From G963675935 sp963675935 (lineage in GTDB: Bacteria; Planctomycetota; Planctomycetia; Pirellulales; Thermoguttaceae), in the NCBI GenBank assembly GCA_963675935.2, contig CAXXPV010000008.1:124001-188000 (forward strand): 64,000 nucleotides of DNA, read 5' to 3'. A program made the position numbers and the translations under genes. The notes under the pieces are model-generated. The model was not told where the DNA came from. It worked only from the letters and a program-made list of their open reading frames with translations, and did not search any database. Shown here piece after piece: positions 57,247 to 64,000 of the stretch. Numbering within the stretch: position 1 is the stretch's first letter; each line of letters opens with the position of its first letter.

Positions 57247-59069
57247 AGCGACATTGGATCCACAAGCGTAGGGTGGGACAAGCAAAGCGCAGTCCCACCA
57301 AAAACACCGTGAGAGCCTGCATGGTGGGACTGCGCTTCGCTTGTCCCACCCTACTATTGCTTTGGTGCGCCGCCGCATTCGCCGAGCCGGCCGCGTCGGT
57401 GCTCGAGGCCGAGACGCATCGCATCGCCGTCATGGAGAAGGCCAAACCGTGCGTGCTGGCGGTCTTTTCGCCAGACGGCCAAGGCGGCGGCTCCGGCGTG
57501 GTCATCTCCCCAGACGGCTACGCCTTGACCAATTTTCACGTCGTCATGCCCTGCGGCCGTTGGATGCAATGCGGCATGGCCGACGGTAAAGTGTACGACG
57601 CCGTGCTGGTCGGCATCGATCCGACCGGCGACGTGGCGATGATCAAGCTTTTCGGCCGAGACGACTTCCCCTGCGCCGAATTGGGCGACAGCGACCGCCT
57701 TCGCGCCGGCGATTGGGCCTTCGTCATGGGCAATCCGTTTCTGCTGGCCACCGATTTCCAGCCGACCATCTCCTACGGGATTATTTCGGCCGTGCATCGC
57801 TATCAATTTCCGGCCGGCACGCTTTTGGAATACGCCGATTGCATCCAGACCGACGCCGCGATCAATCCCGGCAATTCGGGCGGACCGCTGTTCGACGCCG
57901 AGGGACGGCTCATCGGCATCAACGGTCGGGGATCGTTCGAGAAACGCGGCCGCGTCAACGTCGGCGCAGGCTACGCAATCTCGATCAACCAGATCAAAAA
58001 CTTTCTGGGCACACTCCGCGGCGGACGGGTCGCCGATCATGCCACGCTCGGCGCCCGGGTCGATTTCGACGCCGGCGGCCGGGTCGTTGTCACCGACATT
58101 CTCGAAACCTCCGACGCTTTCCGACGCGGCCTGCGGCTCGACGACGAGATTGTCGGCTTCGCCGGGCGAACGATTTCAACGCCGAACGGATTCAAAAACG
58201 CCTTGGGTGTCTTTCCTCGCGATTGGCGAGTGCCGATGAGCTATCGCCGCGACGGCAAACGATACGACGTCCTGGTCCGGCTGGCCGGCGTGCATGGCGA
58301 GGAGGAGTTGCTGGAAAAAGCAGGCGGGCGGAAGGAAAAACTGCCGATGCCGACGCCGAAACCGGGCGACGCTCCGAAGAAGCCGGCGCCGAAGGGCAAG
58401 TTGAAAAAGACCGGCGAGAAACCGCCCGTGCCGGAAATCGTCAACCGGCATTTTCAGGAGAAACGCGGCTTCGCCAACTACTTCTTCAACGCGCAGAATC
58501 AACAGCGAGTTTGGAAGGCATGGACCCGCGGCGCGGAGCTTGACGGCGGCGTCTGGACGCTTTCGGGCCATGTTGAAAACAGCGGCGAATTCGTCATTCG
58601 GATTGATGGCGCCGGGGCGTCGATGAAGCTGCCTTCGTCAGAGTTGAACTGGACGGCCGGCGACGAGTTGGACGCATCGCCCGCGCCGCCGCACAGCGGT
58701 GGGCTGTTTCCGGCGCTCTATCTTTGGCGACGCATGGCCGTCGAGGGGCTTTCTCGCTTCGGCGACGTGCGTTACGACGGCCAAGCGCCGTTGGCCGGTC
58801 GCCCGGGATTGTTCGACGTGTTGGCCGCTTCGCACAAAGGCGCGGAATCGCGTTTTTATTTCGATCCGACCTCGGGCGATCTCGCGGCCCTCGAATTTTT
58901 CTCGGCCGAAGATTCCGATCCGTGCGAGGTGTATTTCCACGACTACCGCGAGAGCGAGGGACGCCGCCGGCCCGGCCGCATCGAGGTTCGCTTCGGCGAC
59001 GAGCCGTTTGCCGCGTTCAAGATCGACGCGATGAAGACGGAGAAGCGGGGGGGCGAAAATGGGAAGTGA
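57243..59069 (+). CDS. Trypsin-like (HtrA/DegP-type) serine protease with PDZ domain, catalytic triad intact
   Basis: 608 residues; ATG 57243 overlaps the previous stop. Codons 1-8 (MKRHWIHK) are followed by 29 residues translated from palindrome 57268-57354, then the signal-peptide core TLLLLWCAAAFAE. The protease domain has His in ALTNFHVVMP, Asp in DPTGDVAMIKL and Ser in NPGNSGGPLFD, all intact. A PDZ domain (RVVVTDILETSDAFRRGLRLDDEIVGFAGR) follows, then a Lys/Pro linker and a C-terminal beta domain (VWTLSGHVENSGEFVIRIDG). It is the only active-looking protease of three consecutive paralogues. Periplasmic quality control or processing is the usual role of the family. Confidence 0.9.
   Translation: MKRHWIHKRRVGQAKRSPTKNTVRACMVGLRFACPTLLLLWCAAAFAEPAASVLEAETHRIAVMEKAKPCVLAVFSPDGQGGGSGVVISPDGYALTNFHVVMPCGRWMQCGMADGKVYDAVLVGIDPTGDVAMIKLFGRDDFPCAELGDSDRLRAGDWAFVMGNPFLLATDFQPTISYGIISAVHRYQFPAGTLLEYADCIQTDAAINPGNSGGPLFDAEGRLIGINGRGSFEKRGRVNVGAGYAISINQIKNFLGTLRGGRVADHATLGARVDFDAGGRVVVTDILETSDAFRRGLRLDDEIVGFAGRTISTPNGFKNALGVFPRDWRVPMSYRRDGKRYDVLVRLAGVHGEEELLEKAGGRKEKLPMPTPKPGDAPKKPAPKGKLKKTGEKPPVPEIVNRHFQEKRGFANYFFNAQNQQRVWKAWTRGAELDGGVWTLSGHVENSGEFVIRIDGAGASMKLPSSELNWTAGDELDASPAPPHSGGLFPALYLWRRMAVEGLSRFGDVRYDGQAPLAGRPGLFDVLAASHKGAESRFYFDPTSGDLAALEFFSAEDSDPCEVYFHDYRESEGRRRPGRIEVRFGDEPFAAFKIDAMKTEKRGGENGK
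57268..57354. repeat. In-frame palindrome inside a signal-peptide region, gtagggtgggaca family
   Basis: gtagggtgggacaagcaaag..tcccacc and ggtgggactgcgcttcgc..ttgtcccaccctac. Exactly 87 bases (29 codons), so the frame is kept. Encodes RRVGQAKRSPT..MVGLRFACPT. Confidence 0.85.
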
Positions 59070-60261
59070 AAAAACCAAATTGCAAATTGAGACCCCGCCT
59101 CGTTCCCACGCTCCGCGTGGGAACGCACCCGTCCCGACGCTCCGCGTCGGCGGCGTGCCGTGTTGCACAGCATTAAGGTTATTCGCACTGCGAGGACGCG
59201 GAGCGTCCCGACAATGCGTTCCCACGCGGAGCGTGGGAACGAGAATGATTTTATTGTTTATTTGTTTGTTTCTCACCGCTCCAGCCTCCGGCGCGATCGT
59301 CGATGCCATTGACCACGCGCAGCCGAAAATGGTCAAAATTTACGGGGCCGGCGGTTTTCGCGGCATGGAAGCCTATCAAAGCGGGATGCTCATTTCGCCC
59401 GACGGACACATCCTCACGACCTACAGCTACGTGCTCGACACCGATTACATTACCGCCGTGACGGCCGACGGGCGGCGGTTCGAGGCGAAGCTGCTGGGGG
59501 CCGACCCGCGGTTGGAAGTCGCCGTGCTGAAGATCGACGCCAAGGAGTTGCCCTGTTTCGATCTGGCGAAGGCGGCGAAGGTTTCCGTCGGCGCGAGGAT
59601 ACTTGCGATGAGCAATCTTTTCGGCGTTGCGGTCGGCGACGAGCCGGCGAGCGTTCAGCGGGGAACCGTGTCGGCCCTCACGCGGCTCGAGGCGCGGCGT
59701 GGCGTGTTCGAGACGCCCTACCGCGGCCCGGTCTACGTGCTCGACGTGACGACGAACAATCCCGGCGCGGCCGGCGGCGTTTTGGTCACGCGCGGCGGCG
59801 AATTGGTTGGCATGTTAGGCAAGGAACTCCGCAATTCGTCGAACAACACTTGGCTCAACTACGCGATTCCGATTGAAGAACTGCGGCGGTCGGTCGATGA
59901 CATTCGGGCGGGCAAGTTCGTCGCCCAGCGCGACGCCGAGGCGGAGAAAAAGCCCGCCAACCCGCTCGATCTGGCGTCGCTTGGCATCGCGTTGGTTCCC
60001 GACGTGCTCGACCGCACGCCGCCCTATGTCGATCGGGTGCGGCCCGGCTCGCCGGCCGCGCGGGCAGGCCTTCGGCCCGACGACTTGATCGTCCTGTTGG
60101 GCGACCGTTTGATCCAGTCGTGCAAAGTCCTCCATTCCGATTTGGACTTCATCGACCGCGAAGACGAAGTGACGCTGACGGTGCTTCGCGGGCAGGAGTT
60201 GCTCGTGTTCACGCTGCGGGCGGACGGCGACGCTGACTCGGCAAAGGGGAAACGGCCATGA
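59059..60261 (+). CDS. Catalytically dead trypsin-like protein with PDZ domain
   Basis: 400 residues from ATG 59059 (11-nt overlap with the previous gene); ATG 59245, directly after the repeat block, is an alternative that gives a clean signal peptide MILLFICLFLTAPASGA. The trypsin fold is recognisable (YQSGMLISPDGHILTTYSYV, PRLEVAVLKIDA, VLDVTTNNPGAAGGVLVTRGG, YAIPIEELRRSV) but the catalytic His position reads TTYSYV and the Ser position NPGAAGG, so both are lost. The PDZ domain is intact (YVDRVRPGSPAARAGLRPDDLIVLLGD). Residues 13-60 are translated from nested palindromes 59098-59244. Likely a pseudoprotease adaptor or regulator of the neighbouring active enzyme. Confidence 0.85.
   Translation: MGSEKTKLQIETPPRSHAPRGNAPVPTLRVGGVPCCTALRLFALRGRGASRQCVPTRSVGTRMILLFICLFLTAPASGAIVDAIDHAQPKMVKIYGAGGFRGMEAYQSGMLISPDGHILTTYSYVLDTDYITAVTADGRRFEAKLLGADPRLEVAVLKIDAKELPCFDLAKAAKVSVGARILAMSNLFGVAVGDEPASVQRGTVSALTRLEARRGVFETPYRGPVYVLDVTTNNPGAAGGVLVTRGGELVGMLGKELRNSSNNTWLNYAIPIEELRRSVDDIRAGKFVAQRDAEAEKKPANPLDLASLGIALVPDVLDRTPPYVDRVRPGSPAARAGLRPDDLIVLLGDRLIQSCKVLHSDLDFIDREDEVTLTVLRGQELLVFTLRADGDADSAKGKRP
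59098..59244. repeat. In-frame nested palindrome ahead of a signal peptide
   Basis: Outer arms cctcgttcccacgctccgcg and cgcggagcgtgggaacgag, inner arms gtcccgacgctccgcgtc and gacgcggagcgtcccgac. The peptides RSHAPRGNAP and RQCVPTRSVGTR are typical translations of this family. Confidence 0.85.
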
Positions 60262-62606
60262 GCGGCATCGAGGATAAATTGCAAATTGTAAATTGTAAAT
60301 TGAAAATTGAAAATTGTTCATCCACGCCTCGTTCCTACGCTCCGCGTGGGCATCAAAGCAATTGCCGGAATGACGGCATTGTTGGGCCGAAGGCCCTGTG
60401 TTCTCCCAGCCCAGGGCAACGCCCTGGGAAACGGGTCGCCACAGAATCTCTGTTTCGGCCCAACGGGCCAACCATTCACCAAGGCGAACCATTGGCCCGT
60501 TGGGCCGGCTCGCCATTCATGCTTTCCCGCAACCCCAGGGCGTTGCCCTGGGCTGAGAGAACGGTTGCCCCTTCGGGGCCGCAAACATCGACAACAACAT
60601 CTGCCTGTTTTCTCGCTGGCTCGCGATCTGTTTCTCGCTTTTCATTTTGCAATTTGCAATTTGCAATTTTCATTTTGCAATTTACATTCCTTGCGTTGGC
60701 TTTCCTTCCAACTTCAACCGTTGCGGCCGATCCCGACGCCGAGGAGCAAGCGGCCATCGTCGCCGCCGTCGATCGCGTCGCGCCGGCTGTCCTGCGCATC
60801 GAAACGGTCGGCGGACTCGATCAAGTCGAGGGCGCGCTGTTCGGCGCCGGCCCGACGACCGGGCTGGCGGTCGACGCGGACGGCTACGTCATTTCGAGCG
60901 CGTTCAATTTTCTCAACAAGCCGAGTTCGATCCTGGTGCGTCTGCCCGACGGTTCGCGCAAGCCGGCCCGGCTGGTGGCCACCGACCGTTCGCGGATGCT
61001 CGTGCTGCTGAAGATCGACGCGGCCAAGCCGCTGCCGGTGTGCGAAATCGTCCCGCGGCGCGAGATGCGGCCCGGCCAGTGGACCATCGCCGTGGGCAGG
61101 ACGTTCGAGAGCGATCGGCCGAACATCGCGGTGGGCATTTTGAGCGCCGTCAACCGGATTTGGGGCAAGGCCATCCAGACCGACGCCGCCGTCTCGCCGA
61201 ACAACTATGGCGGCCCATTGATCGACATCCGCGGCCGCGTGATGGGCGTCTTGGCGCCGCTCTCGCCCGACGCAGCCGGCGGGCTGGCCGGCACGGAGTG
61301 GTATGACTCGGGCGTCGGGTTCGCCCTGCCGATGGAAGACGTGCTGCGCGTGCTGCCGCGGTTGAAAAAAGGCGAAGACCTGCTGCCCGGCCTCGCGGGA
61401 ATCGGCCTGAAGGGGTCGAACCTTTACACGGGCGATCCGATCGTCGGCACATGCCATCCAAAATGCCCCGCGACGGCCGCCGGCATCAAGCCGGGCGATC
61501 GAATCGTCGAGATCGACGGCCGGGCGATCGCTCGCGCCGCCGACGTGAAGGAAGAGCTTGGCCGGCGATACGCGGGCGACAAAATGCGCATTGCTGTGCT
61601 GCGCGGCAAGGAGCGGCTTGAACGCGAAATAACTCTGGTCGATAAACTCGAACCGTTTTGCCACGGATTCCTCGGCATCCTGCCAATGCGCGACGACGGC
61701 AAGGGCGTGACGGTTCGCTACGTCTATCCAAACAGCCCGGCCGCGAAGGCGGGAATCCAGTCCGGCGATGAGATCGTTTCGCTTGATGGCAAGAAGGTTT
61801 CAGGCCGCAACGAACTGATCGAGCGAATCGGTACGATGGAGCCGGGCGCGAAGGTCGCCATCGAATGGCGCCGGGGCGACGCCGTGCAAAAGGTCGAGGC
61901 GGTTTTGGCGGGGCTTCCCGAGGCGTTGCCGCCGACCGCATTGCCGCCGGCCGTGGCCCAACATCCGGCAAAGCTCGAATCGCCGCCGGCCGTCGGCCCG
62001 ATCTCGCTGAAGACGCCGGAATATGCCAACGAGGTTTGGGCCTACGTGCCCGAGTCGGCTGCGGCCGGCACGCCGCAAGGCGTCGTGGTGTGGCTGCACC
62101 GGCAGGGCGGATTCGATTGGAAAGCGCTGTTGGCCCGATGGAAGCCGCTCTGCGACCGGCACGACCTGATTCTCGTCGCGCCGAAGTCGAGCGATTCGGC
62201 CCATTGGCAACCGACCGACGTTGCGCTGGTCGATCGGCTGTTGGCCGAGGTCGGCTCGAAGTATCGCGTGGATGCCGCGCGCGTGGCGATTCACGGTCAC
62301 GAGGGCGGCGGAATGTTGGCGCTGCTCGCGGCATTTCACAATCGCGACCGCATCCGCGCCGTGGCGACGGTCGAAGCGGCGCCGATGGCCGCGCCGCCGG
62401 AGAACGATCCAGCCCACCGGCTGGCCGTCTATCTGGCGTCGGCCGAGAAGTCGCCGTCAGCCAAGACGGTCGAGCGCTCGGCCGCGAAGATGCGCGAGAT
62501 GAAAATTCCGGTGGTGGTCAAGCGGTTGGGCGCCGCGCCGCGTTATCTCAACGCCGAGGAGCTGGCCGAATTGGCTCGTTGGATCGACACGCTGGACCGG
62601 ATATGA
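60258..62606 (+). CDS. Pseudoprotease with two PDZ domains and a C-terminal alpha/beta-hydrolase-like domain
   Basis: 782 residues; ATG 60258 overlaps the previous stop. Residues ~7-145 are translated from a ~410-base repeat island (60276-60686); the signal-peptide core FILQFTFLALAFLPTSTVAA comes only after it. The trypsin-like domain has YVISSAFNF in place of the His motif and SPNNYGGPL in place of the Ser motif, so it is inactive. Two PDZ domains follow (CHPKCPATAAGIKPGDRIVEIDG; YVYPNSPAAKAGIQSGDEIVSLDG). The C-terminal domain resembles esterases (GVVVWLHRQGGFDW, LILVAPKSSDSAHW) but its nucleophile elbow reads AIHGHEGGGML, with Glu where GxSxG needs Ser. Probably a binding protein built from two dead enzymes. 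Confidence 0.85.
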   Translation: MSGIEDKLQIVNCKLKIENCSSTPRSYAPRGHQSNCRNDGIVGPKALCSPSPGQRPGKRVATESLFRPNGPTIHQGEPLARWAGSPFMLSRNPRALPWAERTVAPSGPQTSTTTSACFLAGSRSVSRFSFCNLQFAIFILQFTFLALAFLPTSTVAADPDAEEQAAIVAAVDRVAPAVLRIETVGGLDQVEGALFGAGPTTGLAVDADGYVISSAFNFLNKPSSILVRLPDGSRKPARLVATDRSRMLVLLKIDAAKPLPVCEIVPRREMRPGQWTIAVGRTFESDRPNIAVGILSAVNRIWGKAIQTDAAVSPNNYGGPLIDIRGRVMGVLAPLSPDAAGGLAGTEWYDSGVGFALPMEDVLRVLPRLKKGEDLLPGLAGIGLKGSNLYTGDPIVGTCHPKCPATAAGIKPGDRIVEIDGRAIARAADVKEELGRRYAGDKMRIAVLRGKERLEREITLVDKLEPFCHGFLGILPMRDDGKGVTVRYVYPNSPAAKAGIQSGDEIVSLDGKKVSGRNELIERIGTMEPGAKVAIEWRRGDAVQKVEAVLAGLPEALPPTALPPAVAQHPAKLESPPAVGPISLKTPEYANEVWAYVPESAAAGTPQGVVVWLHRQGGFDWKALLARWKPLCDRHDLILVAPKSSDSAHWQPTDVALVDRLLAEVGSKYRVDAARVAIHGHEGGGMLALLAAFHNRDRIRAVATVEAAPMAAPPENDPAHRLAVYLASAEKSPSAKTVERSAAKMREMKIPVVVKRLGAAPRYLNAEELAELARWIDTLDRI
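60276..60686. repeat. Composite repeat island with AT-rich inverted arms inside a coding region
   Basis: Left arm aaattgcaaattgtaaattg.. (60276-60317) and right arm ..cattttgcaatttgcaattt.. (60640-60686) are low-complexity inverted copies. Between them lie a cgttcctacgctccgcgtggg half unit, an inverted pair cccagggcaacgccctggg / cccagggcgttgccctggg, and ggcccaacgggccaaccatt / aaccattggcccgttgggcc. The reading frame stays open throughout. Confidence 0.8.
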
Positions 62607-62998
62607 TGGCCATTCAACGTCGAATTTTGGCCGTCTCCACGGTGCTTTCATTTCTCGGCGCGGCGGTCACGTGGCTTTGGCTGCCGGACTCCGGGGCGTC
62701 GTTGGCGTTTTTCCTTCGGCTTGGGGCGGTGGCGGCGGCGGCCTGGCTTGCCTTCGACGATGTGCAACGGCTTCCCGGCTGGCTGTTGGTGCTGTTGCCG
62801 GTAGTTCTGATCGTGGTGGTGCGTTGGCCCCGCTTTCTATTCTTGTTGATTCCGGCGTTGGTCGGTTGGGCGATCTTGCGACGAGTATTGTCGCCCGTAA
62901 CCGTTCACGGGCCGGGAAAACATCGTCATTCTGAGCGCAGCGAAGAATCTCGTCTGGGCCGCGATCCCACGAGAGATTCTTCGCTGCACTCAGAATGA
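62603..62998 (+). CDS. Small membrane protein with repeat-derived C-terminus
   Basis: 131 residues from ATG 62603 (ATGA overlap with the pseudoprotease). Four hydrophobic segments (ILAVSTVLSFLGAAVTWLWL, LAFFLRLGAVAAAAWLAF, LPGWLLVLLPVVLIVVV, FLFLLIPALVGWAIL) fill residues 8-98. The last ~32 residues (VHGPGKHRHSERSEESRL and on) are translated from the nested palindrome 62897-63020, which also supplies the stop, so the original C-terminus has been replaced. Last gene of the long operon. No family was recognised. Confidence 0.65.
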   Translation: MMAIQRRILAVSTVLSFLGAAVTWLWLPDSGASLAFFLRLGAVAAAAWLAFDDVQRLPGWLLVLLPVVLIVVVRWPRFLFLLIPALVGWAILRRVLSPVTVHGPGKHRHSERSEESRLGRDPTRDSSLHSE

Positions 62999-63020
62999 CG
63001 GGTGCCCCGTGAACGGTTAC
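62897..63020. repeat. Nested palindrome: gtaaccgttcacggg frame around a gaatctc core, second copy
   Basis: Arms gtaaccgttcacggg/cccgtgaacggttac around cgtcattctgagcgcagcg..cgctgcactcagaatgacg. Nearly the same sequence as 50791-50914. Its left half is coding (C-terminus of the small membrane protein). Confidence 0.85.
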
Positions 63021-63082
63021 TGTCGCCCAGATAAACTTCCAAGCCGCCTTATTTGCCATGCGGAAGAACATGGCGGCGTCCG

Positions 63083-63173
63083 GGTGGACAGTCCCATTTT
63101 CACGGTGATAAATCATTTTTTAATCGCAAGGTTTCTCGCTCCGTGAAAATTTGGGCAGTCCCCCGTGAACGGT
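63083..63173. repeat. Palindromic element of the nuoL-insert family
   Basis: gtggacagtcccattttcacgg and ccgtgaaaatttgggcagtcccc are inverted arms; the right end cagtcccccgtgaacgg matches the right end of the nuoL insert (cagtcccccgcgaacga). Together with 62897-63020 it fills most of the gap 62999-63350. Confidence 0.75.
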
Positions 63174-63350
63174 TGTGATTCGCGCTCGTCGCCCGCAGAT
63201 TCGGCAAGACTGTGCATCTCGGCACAGTCGGGCAGACGTGAAGATACCAAGAGGATGTAAAGATCGACCACTACGACACCGACTGATAGGAGATAGGGGA
63301 GATAATCTGCGCTCACTTGGGCGTTTTCCCGATCCATGTTGGTGTTGGCC

Positions 63351-63962
63351 ATGCGGCGACTTGTCCACATTCCGATCATTCACACCTCCGCCGATCTTGG
63401 CTCGCTATCCGCGTTGGTGCAGGAACACTATGCCAGGGTTTGCGGCAAGTCGAGTTGGAATCAACGCGAGGACATGGTCAAAGCGTTGTGGGCCGACATC
63501 CAGGCAAACCTGGAAGCATTGCGACTCAATGCTCGGAAAACGCGGATTTATCAGGATGGGCTGCCCATTTGCGGATTCGAGGAGAAAATCGTCCGTGAAC
63601 TTGCCATGGCAGGCAGCGGCAACCACCAGTTGATTCTCAAATTGCTGAATCAAGGCGCTATTCTCATGGGCACGGAGGATTCTCAACTACTCATTGAAGA
63701 GTACGAACTGCAAAAGCAGCGTCTTGCGCAAGAGACGGGCAAGAGCGCAACGCCCGAGGAACAAGAAAAACACTTGGATCGCGTACTCAAGGCCCGCGAT
63801 GCGTTCATCGCGGAGCGGATCGCCGCCACGCTTCAAGAGGGCGAGGTTGGCCTGCTGTTCTTGGGCGCTTTGCATCGACTCGATGCACTAAAGGCCACCG
63901 ATATTCGCGTGGAGACTCTCGGAGTGGGGCTCCACAAAGCTGTACGGCGGCCACGGCCCTAG
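63351..63962 (+). CDS. Uncharacterised protein, possibly TraB/GumN-like in its C-terminal part
   Basis: 203 residues from ATG 63351 (MRRLVHIPIIHTSADLGSLS; ATG 63336 is five codons upstream). A beta strand and helix pattern opens the protein, then a helical middle (DMVKALWADIQANLEALRL, HLDRVLKARDAFIAERIAATL). The ending RDAFIAERIAATLQEGEVGLLFLGALHRLDAL resembles the last motif of TraB-type proteins (a retained R-D-x-x-I-A then a Gly-x-x-H turn), but the resemblance is short. No signal peptide or membrane segment. No ribosome binding site stands out. It is the only gene after the operon within the window. Confidence 0.55.
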   Translation: MRRLVHIPIIHTSADLGSLSALVQEHYARVCGKSSWNQREDMVKALWADIQANLEALRLNARKTRIYQDGLPICGFEEKIVRELAMAGSGNHQLILKLLNQGAILMGTEDSQLLIEEYELQKQRLAQETGKSATPEEQEKHLDRVLKARDAFIAERIAATLQEGEVGLLFLGALHRLDALKATDIRVETLGVGLHKAVRRPRP

Positions 63963-64000
63963 AACAACGCATCGTTCTTCTTGACACGGCCCGCGAGCGT

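Noticed and set aside
63113..63379. Small minus-strand frames with a hydrophobic run
   Set aside because: They overlap a palindromic repeat and have no ribosome binding site or family resemblance.

Overview
The window looks like a high-GC soil or freshwater planctomycete, probably Pirellulales-like. The reasons are three DUF1559 / type-II-pseudopilin-like genes or remnants with their small lipoprotein partners, three PEP-CTERM proteins, Rhodopirellula-type short sigma-70 factors paired with FecR-type membrane anti-sigma/sensor proteins, and a long MoxR-DUF58-BatA-VWA operon. No rRNA, tRNA or CRISPR array was recognised by eye.

Layout. 1-3.3 kb: end of a respiratory complex I locus (nuoL 3' part, nuoM with a 1-nt frameshift), followed not by nuoN but by a VapC/antitoxin pair. 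4.2-6.0 kb: a short operon with a possible GTPase-associated (GAP1-N-like) protein. 6.2-10 kb: sigma/FecR/PEP-CTERM cassette 1. 10.6-15.8 kb: housekeeping genes (cutA, DUF486, truncated queG, two lipoproteins, a short SecA). 15.9-26.3 kb (minus strand): cassette 2, sigma - FecR - PEP-CTERM - DUF1559 (split by an IS110/IS1111-type element) - lipoprotein - GH27 - GH101-like. 26.6-28.3 kb: diguanylate cyclase and a hydrogenase-type maturation protease. 28.4-33.6 kb (minus): cassette 3, sigma - FecR - PEP-CTERM - DUF1559 - lipoprotein. 33.9-37.0 kb (minus): HD-GYP, hybrid kinase and response regulator, translationally coupled. 37.4-63.0 kb (plus): PQQ propeller giant, prenyltransferase-fold protein, MoxR, DUF58, BatA-like, VWA, DUF4175-like, coiled-coil, NPCBM, one intact and two catalytically dead trypsin-like proteases, and a small membrane protein, most joined by ATGA overlaps.

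How the genes fit together. The three sigma/FecR cassettes share gene order and the same 4-nt sigma/FecR overlap, and look like surface-polymer sensing and utilisation modules: membrane FecR with an extracytoplasmic glycan-binding-like domain, coupled sigma factor, anchored PEP-CTERM protein, pseudopilin-like protein, lipoprotein and, in cassette 2, two glycosidases. The MoxR operon is a cell-envelope AAA+/VWA chaperone system with attached proteases and pseudoproteases.

The outstanding property of the window is a dense population of short palindromic repeats of at least eight sequence families. They lie between genes and also inside genes, in frame: in nuoL, in linkers of two FecR sensors, in a VWA protein, in protein tails, and just before the signal-peptide core of four genes of one operon. 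Several are nested, one palindrome family being carried inside the arms of another.
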